64,000 nt of DNA, taken from contig CAJQUN010000003.1 of NCBI GenBank assembly GCA_907163345.1, positions 4,334,108 through 4,398,107 of the forward strand, read 5' to 3'. The translations under genes were made by a program, and so were the position numbers. Source of the stretch: Haberlea rhodopensis (Eukaryota > Streptophyta > Magnoliopsida > Lamiales > Gesneriaceae). Of the stretch, positions 22,263 to 33,350 are shown in pieces. The notes beneath the pieces are model-generated. The model did no database searches. It was not told where the DNA came from and was given only the letters and a program-made list of their open reading frames with translations. Position 1 is the first letter of the stretch, and the number at the start of each line of letters is the position of its first letter.

Positions 22263-24509
22263 TCTACCAAATTGCTTATCTCTTTTTTCACACCAAAAAA
22301 CAGATTTTGGATGTTTGATTTATTTGTTTTTGATATTGATTCTCTAAAAAAAATGTACAAGCAGAAGTAAAGAAGCATGTCATGAAATGTTTTTGACTGT
22401 TTTTAACTTATGTTATTATAATTTTGTAATAAAATTCAATGTTTTTTTCTATTTTAATAGCAAACAATCTATGATTTTGTCTAAAATCAACTTTTTACAA
22501 CTTTAATCAAAACAACAAAGAAATGCTTTGAATAAGCAATCCGAAATACACCCTAAAACAATAGCAGCAAATGGAAAAGGCCAAAAATTTAAAAGAAAAC
22601 GAGTATGATTAGTTTGGGCAACTAATTAAATGGATATCGAACTTCGCAGAAATTAATGTTCGGTAATAAACAAGTAGAGTGGGATTACTTTTCTTCTATG
22701 CAAAAATCGACCAACTTGTTTTTTTTTTTTTTTTTCCAAATGTACACTTTTCAATTTCTGAAAATTATAATTAGTAATAATTTTCCTATGATTATACCAC
22801 GTACGAAAGAAATCTAAGTATTATCTATCTATTTAACTCCAATAACTGAATGTGATTGAATATTTGAATTTATTTGAGTTTAACATACAAGTTTAATAAA
22901 GTTGTCATATGTTGCCTTAAATTTCGCTTATATTTTTAGGCATTCTCCACATATTCTTTTCGGTTTACGTCTTGGCTACCTAATGGGATCAATGACTAAA
23001 ATTTAATATTACTTTGGGTCCCACATAAGAAATCGAACATTGATAAATCTGGACTATTTATCCAACATTTGATGTAGTGCTCTATAGGATAGCCAATAAT
23101 AATTCTTCTTTTCGATCCTTCTGATGCTCTCTAACATGTTTGCTCATGTCTTCAAACTATAATTGACGAATATTCATCGAATAGGCAGTGATCTTCCGGT
23201 GCCACGCCTATATTTTTGTTAGGCGTAAATATTTTCAAAATCACATCAGCACTTCGGTTAAATATGACTAAAAACCAACAAAAACCCGATTTATAGGACC
23301 AAGACTCGATTTTGTATACTTAAATGACCAAAACCTAAAATAGACAAAGTTAGACGACGAGTTCGACTCTTGTTTGGATAGTTTTAAAATAATTTTGTAA
23401 ACTAAATTAGAGGACATAAAAAACCGGACATGATATATGCAAAGCATCATTGATTTCTCTTCTTAAAACTTGTCTCACGCGTTTTACAACAAATCTAACT
23501 AGGTGACGATTATTCCTAAATTTTAAAATTTATTTAAATTGTAATATATTATTATATATGAAGTTAAATATGTGTATTTTACATGTAAAAAAAAATTTGT
23601 ATTTTAACGCCATCCTCCTTGACTTGAGTGTCATGCACTCCTCCCTTTGCGGAGGATGTTTCGTTTTTGAGACTTCCCTTCCTCTTAATTAGTGTAGCTT
23701 GTGTTGAGAGTTGTCATACATTGGTAAACTAGAAATTATGTTAGCTTTTTATAAGATAGATAGATGATCTACTCCACTAAAAGCCAATTGGTTTTGAGTT
23801 GGAACCATATTTATTTTTAATATTATATCAGAGCAGGTTTTTCATGTGATTAGTTATTCCGGCTGCATGCTCACCGTCACCCGCATTATAATCTATCGTT
23901 TGACTTATATAATGTCACACATGATGGGACGTATTGATAATTGTCTCACGTTGACAAACTGGAAAAACTATGTTAGCTCTTTATAATATACATATATTAA
24001 TCAACTTATTATAAATTGGTTTTGACCCATTATTCTTAACAATATGTACTAAAAAAAAGTGTATTTTAATGTTTTTTCATTTCATTTAAAAGCATAAATT
24101 TCGTGCTCTTCTATCCGGCCCGGTGATCTCTCTTTATAAGGACGGTACGTAAGATGCTTAAATTTTCCTTGCTGTATTTTGTCCACAGCATATGGCATTT
24201 CTTAACCCCTCCGAACTGCCCAAACATCCAATAAGCCTTATTCATAGTATTCAAACAAACAAAAATCTTAACAGATTCTTGACCCTCAACACCGACTCTC
24301 AATAAGAAAAAAGATTCCTTATTGTTATCTGAGTTCCTTGTCCATTTTTTAAAGCATAAAATCCGAAGAATTCCAAGATTTATCCCTTGGAATTCATGAT
24401 GCCTTATTCCTCCTACCTAGTTTTTGTTCTTATTCCTTTTGTTTCCTGAAAGGAAGACCTATATATTTCAACACTTCAACATTTTTCACATCACAAATTT
24501 CTCCATCTG
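21453..24509. other. Intergenic region, AT-rich
   Basis: No gene is recognised. It contains ATT and TA microsatellites and two loosely similar stretches near 23690-23790 and 23900-24010. Those two share TTGGTAAACTAG/TTGACAAACTGG and ATGTTAGCT, perhaps remains of one repeat family. The last few hundred bases should include the promoter of the GRAS gene. Confidence 0.45.
22190..22259. repeat. (TA)n microsatellite, about 35 units
   Basis: An uninterrupted run of alternating T and A of about 70 bases. The open frames on both strands through it are artefacts of the repeat. Confidence 0.95.
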
Positions 24510-25931
24510 ATGTTAAAGATGGAGGGTGTGGATCATGAGGAGTTTTTGAGTCTTAGGCTTGCTGTTGTTACAGATTATAAGTCGGATTGTGAGGGGAAGA
24601 GGAAAAGGAAGAGAAAGGAAATCACGTTTCCCTCGGATTCGAGTGATGAAATCTGTGAAGAAGGTAAATTTTGTTCACTCCTTCAATTGAGGGAACAAAT
24701 GATGAAGCTTGATCACAAGATCATGAAAGGTCCCTTATCTCGTCATGAAGATGGAAAAGGGCTTCATTTGATCCATTTGCTGCTCATATCCGCCACCTTG
24801 ATAAACGAAAAGAAAGTTGCCTCAGCTATGGAGAACCTCACAGAATTGTACCAGAATGTGTGCTTGACAGGAGATTCTATCCAAAGGGTTGCTACCTATT
24901 TTGCTGATGGACTTGTTGCAAGGCTACTTACACGAAAACCGCTGTTTTATAATATGATAATGAAGACCCCAACTCCTGATGAAGAGTTCTTAGCATTCAC
25001 AGAACTTTACAAGGTGTCACCATTCTATCAATTTGCGCATTTTACTGCAAATCAAGCCATTCTTGAAGCCTTCGAGAAAGAGGAACATACCAACAATAGA
25101 GCTTTGCATGTCATAGATTTCGACGTATCTTATGGATTCCAGTGGCCTTCATTATTGCAGTCTCTCTCAGAAAAAGCAACTTCTAACAATAGAATATGGA
25201 TCAAGATAACCGGATTCGGGAGAAGCTTGGAGGAACTTCAAGAGACAGAATCAAGATTAGTGAGTTTCGCCGAAGGCTTTCGGAGTTTAGTTTTTGAGTT
25301 CCATGGCTTGGTAAGATCATCAAGCACCACCAAGCTGGTGAAACCCAAGAAAAAGAAGAACGAAACAGTGGCAATCAACTTAGTATTTCATCTAAATTCA
25401 TTAAACAGGTTATCCGAGATTTCAGAGACCTTAACATACCTAAATTCGCTACGTCCCTCCATCATTGCACTGGTGGAACAAGAAGGAACCAGAAACACAC
25501 ACGGCTTCTTATCAAGATTCGTGGAATCACTGCATTATTTTGCGGCCATTTTCGATTCGTTGGACGATTGTCTCCCACTCGACAGTGCTGAGAGGTTAAG
25601 AATTGAGAAGAACCATCTTGGGAACGAGATTAAAAACTTGATGAATCATGATCATAAATTAGAGAGTGAGAATAACTGTCCAAGATTTGAGAAGATGGAA
25701 ACATGGAAATGCAGAATGGAAAGCCATGGTTTCATGGGGTTGAAGCAAAGTTCAGCATCTGTAATGCAGGCAAAGTTGCTGCTGAAAATGAGAAGCCATT
25801 GTTGTTCTCCTGTATTTCATAATGGAGAAAATGGGGGTTTCAGAGTTTTTGAAAGAGATGAAGGGAGAGCTTTATCTTTAGGATGGCAGGAAAGGATTCT
25901 GTTCTCTGCCTCTTCTTGGTGCTGTGTATGA
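24510..25931 (+). CDS. GRAS-family transcription regulator
   Basis: One uninterrupted exon encodes 473 residues. An acidic and basic N-terminus with a likely nuclear-localisation cluster (KRKRKRKE, about 31-38) precedes a full GRAS domain. Its parts are the first leucine-rich region (GLHLIHLLLISATLINEKK), the VHIID-type motif (LHVIDFDVSYGFQWPSLLQ, near residue 200), the second leucine-rich region, the PFYRE region (LDSAERLRIEKNHLGNEIKN) and the SAW region ending in LSLGWQERILFSASSW. A second lysine cluster (KPKKKKNE) interrupts the middle. GRAS proteins act in the nucleus as co-regulators of hormone, root and symbiosis programmes. The FDVSYGFQWPSL motif is not that of DELLA or SCARECROW. It reminds me of GRAS proteins linked to arbuscular mycorrhiza, but I cannot assign the subfamily. 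An ATG three codons in (24519) is an alternative start. Confidence 0.9.
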   Translation: MLKMEGVDHEEFLSLRLAVVTDYKSDCEGKRKRKRKEITFPSDSSDEICEEGKFCSLLQLREQMMKLDHKIMKGPLSRHEDGKGLHLIHLLLISATLINEKKVASAMENLTELYQNVCLTGDSIQRVATYFADGLVARLLTRKPLFYNMIMKTPTPDEEFLAFTELYKVSPFYQFAHFTANQAILEAFEKEEHTNNRALHVIDFDVSYGFQWPSLLQSLSEKATSNNRIWIKITGFGRSLEELQETESRLVSFAEGFRSLVFEFHGLVRSSSTTKLVKPKKKKNETVAINLVFHLNSLNRLSEISETLTYLNSLRPSIIALVEQEGTRNTHGFLSRFVESLHYFAAIFDSLDDCLPLDSAERLRIEKNHLGNEIKNLMNHDHKLESENNCPRFEKMETWKCRMESHGFMGLKQSSASVMQAKLLLKMRSHCCSPVFHNGENGGFRVFERDEGRALSLGWQERILFSASSWCCV

Positions 25932-27686
25932 TATAAATTTTCTAAACATATTCTTTTGTTCTTTCTTTCTTTTCTAAATTTATTTTCCATGATAATTAAT
26001 TACTTTTATTACTTCGGTGTCCACTTTTTTTTTTTTTATATGGAGGTTGATGGATTTTATAAACATTTTTGGGACATAACTTGACCCAAGTCGTCCTAAT
26101 AAGAGATATGAATTTTTACAATTCGACTGTTGCCAGATATTTTATTGATTCGGTGTTCATGATATAGTCACCAAACAAAATTATCATACCACGTTCCATT
26201 TATAATTTAATTACAAAATATCCTATTTTTAAAATAAAATAAATTATTCTCAACTAATGATCATAATTAATCTAACTAATTATTACAAATTTTATAAAAA
26301 AAATATGACTCAAATTAAAATAATTACAAGCTAGCACGAATTCATGTTAAAAATATAAATTATCTTAAGCCATTCATTATGTTTGTATATACATCTCCAA
26401 ACAACTATGATTTTGTTCAGAATCCAATAGCCATGCTAAATTGTAATCACTGTCAACAGGAAAAATTTGTTTGTTTCATCCCCGAAAAATCACTGAATAT
26501 ATATTTACAACATATTTTCAGAATGAACTGGTTATGACTGATGCCAGTAATATCATATACGTCGTTCAATAACTGCAGAGAATTAATAGTGCGAGATATT
26601 GTCATGCCATTTGACGGACCACGATCATATCTAACAGATTCTGAATCTTGTAATACATCGCCTCCCCAATACTACAAAAATTTAATTGACATACCTTAAA
26701 AAATCAAGACAAAATTTATAAATTAATATATGATATATAATGTTGTTAAATTTGATTATTTATATAACAACGTACCTGCAATATATCGATCGGAGGAAAG
26801 AACGAAGTTTTTGATTTACGATTGCGATTTTGATACAACGAAGTTTTGATATACGAATGCTACGAACATTACGCACGGTTATATAGAGGAAAATAATTTT
26901 TTTGATGTCGCCATCTGAGATGGCGACAAAGATTAAATTTTTTTTTTATGTCTTCATGTGCCGACATCGTTTTAAAAAGCATTTTTTAATGTTGTCGCCA
27001 TGTGAGATGTCGACAACAAATATTAAAAAACTTTTTTTTAATGATGTCGTCATTTCACATGGCGATATAAAAATATATATATACATATTTAAACAAGTCG
27101 CTATATCAGATGGTAACTTCAGTTGAAATCGACATCTGACAAGACGACTTAGGTTGTTCTTAATTGAGTTAATTTGTTAAATAACGTTTAAATTGAGGTT
27201 AGATAATTAAAACACCCCAATAAGCCAATCATGAATTCCTTAGTAAACACGGTTCTACCACGTTGAGTCCCTTCAGAAACCACGTTTCTACGAGATTTAT
27301 TCTTTACGCGTTTAAGCAAAAATGTTAAGAATAAATTAATTAGAATAAAAAATTATATTACAAAACAAATAGTTATTACAGTTAATTGCCAAAATCCAGC
27401 TAGAACAAACTGGAATATACTTTGCAAGATAACCCCTCCAATTCCAAATCCATATGCCCCCATTTCAAGCACAAGTACAACGATTTAGGTTCATTGCGCA
27501 TACGAATGCGCATATCCTTCCAGATCACGAAATCTTAGGGCTGCAAAATCACTTCTTTCTCGTAAAGTTCCCTTTTTCTCGCAGGGGGGAGGTGGATATT
27601 GTGATAGTAGGGTGGCAGATGAGAATTGAATTCCAGATTGTAGTGGTGAAAGAGTTATTGTCGCAAAATATCGGTTTGCTTCGGTC
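25932..27686. other. Intergenic region with a cluster of short palindromes
   Basis: No gene is recognised. Between about 26904 and 27150 a palindromic motif based on GTCGCCAT-CTGAG-ATGGCGAC recurs (listed separately). The final 250 bases should include the promoter and 5' UTR of the NIPA gene. Confidence 0.5.
26904..27150. repeat. Cluster of degenerate GTCGCCAT/ATGGCGAC palindromes
   Basis: The clearest copy (26907-26927) reads GTCGCCAT, five spacer bases CTGAG, then ATGGCGAC. Degenerate versions follow near 26948, 26992, 27043, 27097 and 27127, spaced by roughly 30-55 AT-rich bases. No reading frame is kept. I do not recognise the element. It could be the subterminal part of a DNA transposon. 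Confidence 0.55.
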
Positions 27687-30600
27687 ATGTATACGGCGAA
27701 TGTAATTGGGTTCGGGTTGGCTGTCGGGTCGAGTGCGTTTATTGGATCCAGCTTCATTATAAAGAAGAAGGGTTTACAGAGAGCCGGTGCCTCTGGTTCT
27801 CGTGCTAGTAAGTGTTGCTTTTTTTGTTATTTCCGAGTTTCGTTAAACCTTTTTTGCGTAATTGAAGTTTTTTCTGTGTTGCTTTCAAAAATTTCGAATG
27901 TTGAGCTTTTACACGAGCTGCTTTACTGCTTACTTCCTGGAGTTATGATCATGTTTTTAATGTAATATTATATTCTGGAGTGCCTGGGATTCTGAAGTTC
28001 TTTGTGTGATTAAATTTGGTCACCGTGTTATTTCTGTCAAATCTACATTATCCGGTTTCTAAAAGTTTTTGAGTATTGGAACTCAAGTTTGTGTTAGGTT
28101 TAAGTGGTTGTTGCGTAATGAAATTTTTTATGGTTGAAAAAATGTGGTTCCCTCGCAGCTCAAAGCAGCGACTCCCGTGCATTCAAGGGGAGAGAGCCCT
28201 TATTATGCACGCATAATGGGCTCCTGCCCTTGAATGGACTCTATAGCTCTATAAGGGGCCCCATAGGGTAGTATATAGCCATATAGAGTATTCTTAATGT
28301 AGTAGTTATACAACCTCATGGTAATGCTACTAGCCGTTAAGGAATGGGATAGATAGACCCTTACCAATGAACGAGACTAAAGCTGAATTTACCGGAAGGA
28401 CATGAAGGCATGTGGTTGAAGTTGGTACATTTGTATCCCTTCTAGATTATTTGAATATTGTGCACAAAATAGTCGAGAAAGGTAGGTATTTCCAGTTGAT
28501 ATGAGAACCTAGTTTGAGGGCAAGATCAGATGATACTTTCTCTAAAGACAAGCAAAGGAAAACAAAGTGGAATGTGGGCTAAGCAACCGCAGTCACGTGG
28601 TCATGATTATGTTTTTTTAACAATGTGTTATTTTGGCAGAAATTTGGAAATAATTTAAAATCCTCTTTTGGAAAGGGGAGTAGTTTTTAGTAAACCTTGA
28701 TGCTGGTCAGTCTTGTCTAATTGATGGACTGAAGTCATTATTTTGGTGTCTTTGTTAACAATGCTCAATTTGCTAAATGAAGGTTCAGGAGGGTATAAAT
28801 ATTTGCTGGAACCACTTTGGTGGATTGGCATGGTCACTAGTAAGTCTTGCTTTTAAGGTGAACATCTGACCACTGACTACATACTCAAACTTGAGTTGTC
28901 TTGTAAATTTTGCAGTGCTTGTTGGGGAATTTGCCAATTTCGTGGCTTATATGTATGCACCTGCTATCCTTGTCACACCACTTGGAGCACTAAGTATAAT
29001 TGTCAGGTAATTGTGAGTAGAACTGCCATTTTTCTCCCTTCCCAGAAATAAATAGCTGGTGATCCATCAACTTCACAGTTGATCATTATTCTCTATAAGT
29101 AATAACAAGCTTTACATGAGCTAATCCGCTGTTTTATTCAATTGCAGTGCCATTTTAGCACATTTTTTATTGAAAGAAAAATTGCGGAAGCTAGGAATAC
29201 TGGGATGTATTTTGTGTGTAGTTGGTTCGACAATCATTGTGCTTCATGCACCTGGTGAACACAGTATTAACTCAGTGGAAGAAATCTGGGCATTAGCTAT
29301 ACAGCCAGGTGAGCACTGTTCTTTGATACGTGTAAGAGTTTACTTCTTTTTTCTACAGCAGGAAAAAATGAGGAAGTGTTTCTCTCACTTTCTAAACTTT
29401 TATTCTCTTTTGTGCTCCCAGCTTTTCTTTTGTACACAGCTTCAGCAGTAGCTGTGGTTTTGGTACTTGTGTTGCATTGTGAACCTCGCTGTGGACAGAC
29501 AAACGTAATGGTTTACATTGGTGTTTGTTCAATAATTGGATCCTTAACAGTAAGTGCTTGACCTTTCTTGGCGCTACTAAGTCTGACCAATTCATGTCTT
29601 TATTATGTGTCAAGAAAAGGCTTCACATGTTGTTTGTAATCTAGCTGGAGAAACTGGAGAAAACCGTGAGTGTTACTCTATAATCATATTATTCAATGTT
29701 CATTCTGTTAGCTCACTATTTAAACCCCCTGTGAATAAGCATTATCGAGGGATTATGCTAGTACAAGGTTGAATGTCTAAATAAAAATCTTATGTTGAGC
29801 CTCGGTGGCATATTTCTTGTGGTACATGTCATCGAGACCTCCTAAGGTTTGATCTAATTGTACTAAACACCACAACATCAAATTTTGAATAATTACGACG
29901 ATAGTCACTGCTGAGGTTTAGTTCGCCTTTTAGAGATACTACTACCTTGAGTTTGATTAACTTCACCATTTTCAGACCATGTTCTAACAGGGTAACATAA
30001 TGATGAAACCTATGTATTGTTGATATATACCATGTTTTCTCAGAGCTACAAACTTTTTTCTGTAACTAGGTGTAAGCTGAATATGAAGTAAATGAGTATT
30101 GCTAATAGATAATCATTCTTGTTACTTGATTGATGAATGAAATTTTGTCGCTGTAGGTCATGAGCATTAAAGCAATTGGTATTGCTATAAAACTCACGTT
30201 GGAGGGCTCTAGCCAGGTAGTCCACTTCCAATCCTGGGTATTTTCCATGGTTGCAGCTACTTGTCTAATCACTCAATTAAACTACTTAAACAAGGTTGGT
30301 TTCTTTTTCCCTTTGTAAATTTACTTCTGCTTCTTAATGACTAGTTTACGCCACCTCTATTGACGGTGTAAAGCAAATTCATTTTTGCATCAATGCACCC
30401 GCACCCCTCGTTGTACCTTTGTTCTTCGAATTCCAAATTAACTTTGTAATTGGGTGTTTTATATAATTTCTCAGGACTTTCTTGAGTGATGTTCGTATTG
30501 TGATATGCTTCCTCACTCCCTTGACTTGTTTCTTTCAGGCATTGGACACATTTAACACTGCTGTAGTATCTCCAATTTATTATGCTATGTTCACATCGCT

Positions 30601-31104
30601 TACAATATTTGCCAGTGCTATAATGTTCAAGGTAAAAAATATTGCATCTTCAGGTGCTGGGTGCAGTGTTGGCTCTTTCTGTTAAATCTCTTATCTATTT
30701 TTTGCTACTTTAGGATTGGTCAGGTCAGAGCATTAGCAGCATTGTTTCAGTTCTATGCGGATTTATTACTGTTCTTTCTGGCACGATGGTTTTGCACAGT
30801 ACTAGAGATCCAGAGAAACTTCCATCTATGGGTATACACTTCATCTCTTATATTAAACAGAACAAGTATGATTTTGAAACCATAAATATTTCTCTTTCGA
30901 GCTAGAACTTTTGTAATCATCATTGGTTGCTGTCTAGCAAAGGCCTCTGACATAAGCTGTGGATACTTTCCAGATTATTATACAGCACTTTCTCCTCAAA
31001 TATCATGGCTTGTCCATGCAAATGGTGAGATATGGAAGCAGAAAGACAATGATGAACTGCATTCCGAATTTGTGGCATTTATTCGGCAAGATCATTTTAA
31101 GTAA
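27687..31104 (+). CDS. NIPA-family magnesium transporter
   Basis: Nine exons join in phase into 345 residues: 27687-27807, 28783-28839, 28916-29006, 29148-29308, 29422-29549, 30157-30294, 30539-30631, 30714-30831 and 30974-31104. The product is a multi-pass membrane protein of the NIPA (DUF803) family, which carries out or regulates magnesium transport in the plasma membrane and endosomes. Family hallmarks are IGSSFIIKKKGL at the N-terminus, YLLEPLWWIGM, FANFVAYMYAPAILVTPLGA, LGCILCVVGSTIIVLHAP and DTFNTAVVSPIYYAMFTS. About nine membrane segments can be seen. The start of exon 2 is ambiguous between 28783 and 28788. I prefer 28783 because it restores the conserved GGY before YLLEP. The C-terminal tail (about 45 residues) is polar. 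Length is typical, and the position in the block suggests the orthologue of Arabidopsis At1g34470. Confidence 0.92.
28180..28236. repeat. Strong hairpin in intron 1 of the NIPA gene
   Basis: The left arm (CATTCAAGGG, then GAGCCC and ATTATGC) pairs with the right arm (GCATAAT, GGGCTC, then CCCTTGAATG), with only small bulges and a two-base loop. A local folding RNA this long (arms of about 26-29 bases) inside an intron could be a foldback MITE remnant or a small-RNA precursor. The sequence alone cannot tell. Confidence 0.6.
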
Positions 31105-32270
31105 AGCAATAGAAAACTTTGATCATGAATTTTTAAGCTCATCTCTCCCGGACCATTCTAAGATTTCCTAAATTGTGTTCCGAGTTCTTCTGCTAGGAGC
31201 ATTAAGGCAGACTTAAAACGTGGAGTTCCAGTAAGCTCATCAAAGTCATGGGACGAGGGTAAATTTTGTTTTAGGCTTGCAATCTCGAACTGTATTGTAG
31301 CTCTTTTTCCATTCTTCCACGGTTTCTTTGACCTGGCTTGCTAAATGATAGCTAGCTGTGCACTAGTCGTTCTTACATAGTGTATCGATTGTCAACATAG
31401 TGTATCGATTGTCAACATAGGTGTATATTTTTTTGTAAAAACTGCGGCTTTGGACATGACAAAAACACATACCCTTTCGCATAGAGATGTATTGAAGAAT
31501 ATTTTCTGTTTTTGATATCTTGTCTCTCTCTTTGACTTGCTTTTTCATGAAGAGAAGAAGCATTTGTATCATGGCCCAAAACAAAAACAAACTTACCATG
31601 AGATGAAACTAGGACATCATCTTGGGGTTGATGCACTATTTGTTGATCAAAAATTGAAATGAGGAATTAATTTGTTGCATTTTGGAGGTTGGAAAAAGAA
31701 CAATCATAGGAGAGGTATTTAGTGGGAATAGGTGCTGTTATTGAAAAGATTAATCACTTGCACCTGTGAATGAACCTAAATTCCTAAGGTACTTGGTTGA
31801 ACGTAACTTGGATTTATTTATACAGAAATATAAGAACAAATTGACATCGAATTTTATAACTTCTAGAAGAGATATGGTAAGCCTATTGAACAAATTCACA
31901 TGGTAATTTTTATGACATTCACAAGATACATGTTAAGCTTATGTTGTACATAAACTCTGCACACACCAATCCACTAGTGATCTCTCCACCAAGAATTCAC
32001 TCCCTGTAGGGCCTAGACCAAGGACAATTTCTTTACTCCGTACTTATTCACTCCATTTTCCTTCATAACCCAACGGAAATGTCAAAATCCGAAGTGTCAT
32101 CATATAAAAGCACAAGCGATACTATGAAAGTCATAATGTCCCCTGAAATTTTCTCCTTCGGAAAGGAAGAGAGGATGGTAGAAAAGATTCTTTTTCAGGA
32201 TCAGAGCGAGAAATCAACTCTGGTCCCTCTAAATCTTGTACCGACCAGTGAAGATTTCCCTAGATAAGTA
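31105..32270. other. 3' region of the NIPA gene and intergenic DNA
   Basis: The first few hundred bases should be 3' UTR. A 19-20-base unit (TAGTGTATCGATTGTCAACA) occurs twice in tandem at 31378-31420. No gene is recognised. Confidence 0.45.
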
Positions 32271-32660
32271 ACTCAATCGAATGGCCATTTTATACATGGG
32301 AGACTGTCCTAACCACTTTGTATCCTCCACTTAATTTTGGCAGTGGAGCACTTTGTTCCAAGAGTGTAAACTTCACAGTTAGAGTTAGAAATTCTCGAGC
32401 ATGAACCACTTATAGGTCAAGCTCAAGCTAAAAATCCTAACCACTTTGTATTCTCCACTTATGATGCTTGCCCAAAATCCACTTGTTACTATGCTAGGAT
32501 ATTTAACAGTTCTATTCGGCCTAGGGAGTGCATCAGGGTTTGGCATACTCTCGCTTTATGGATTGCATTTATAGATAGTTTCACGCCTATAGTTTGTGCC
32601 GCCCAAGAGAAGAAATCCATCAATGGAACCATCTATCACTATGTTGGCATCAGGGAAACT
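32270..32660 (-). pseudogene. Decayed F-box gene fragment
   Basis: The minus strand resembles the middle of the neighbouring intact F-box gene (roughly 33895-34160). The blocks appear in the same order: the CCAAG-GTGTAAAC segment, the CACTTTGTATT/CCACCTTGTATT segment, the TACTATGCTAGGA/GACTATACTAGGAA segment, and the GGATTGCAT-TATA-AGAT segment. Several insertions and deletions break the frame and no open frame survives. It is therefore a degenerate tandem paralogue with indefinite ends. It contributes no intact domain. Confidence 0.65.
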
Positions 32661-33181
32661 ATAAGATTGCGAGATTGAATGTCATTAAAGAACCATAGTA
32701 AAGATCATGGTGATCAATTGCATCCTCAAAATCAACCATCCTGATTAAACTTTTGAACAACTCCAACTGGACCACGAGGCAGGGCTTGATCGTGAAAAGC
32801 GCGAAGCAACAAATTCCAGACCATATATTAGCTGCTGCCATATCTTGCAAACACATTTGCAGTGAATGATGGTGGGAAAATTGCAGACTCGACCATTGTG
32901 AGAAGTCGAAAAATACTAGACCTCCTATCTCAATCTAATAGTTTTTTTTTTTACTTTTATCGTGGATAACGGATAACATGGTCTTGACCGGAAGTCTTCA
33001 CAGAGCATCGACCATGATATCTTATGGAAGGTTTAACAAAACCCTCCCGCCCTCTAAACAGATTTTGTTCTGTGAATTTGCAATGCGTGAAGTATGTTAC
33101 ATGATGATCTATTTTCGTATTTTGTTCCGCTTATATAATCTATGTAATAACTAGTTCTGAAGACCATCCGAGATTAGTACA

Positions 33182-33350
33182 TAAAAACAGAACAATTCAC
33201 CTTCAATATATTAACATTAAACACAAATTCTGTAGTAATAAAATCAGGACTTGACAATCTCCCCTAAAAACAGAACAATTCACCTTCAATATATTAACAT
33301 TAAACACAAATTCTGTGGTAATAAAATCAGAAGGACTTGACAATCTCCCC
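33182..33350. repeat. Tandem duplication of the 3' end of the F-box gene (83-bp unit)
   Basis: The unit beginning TAAAAACAGAACAATTCACC at 33182 is repeated at 33265. The second copy differs by one substitution (GTAGTAAT versus GTGGTAAT) and three extra bases (AAG). The second unit includes the stop codon and last codons of the F-box gene, so the end of the coding region has been copied into the 3' UTR. Confidence 0.85.

Noticed and set aside
22122..22378. Open frames of 71-82 codons rich in Ile and Tyr on both strands
   Set aside because: They are translations of the (TA)n microsatellite.
32079..32267. A 62-codon frame beginning MSKSEVSSYKS
   Set aside because: No homology that I recognise. 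It is short and lies in decayed intergenic DNA.
32659..32856. A 65-codon frame on the minus strand next to the F-box pseudogene
   Set aside because: It does not match the F-box protein in a way I can align, and has no other support. It could be more pseudogene debris.
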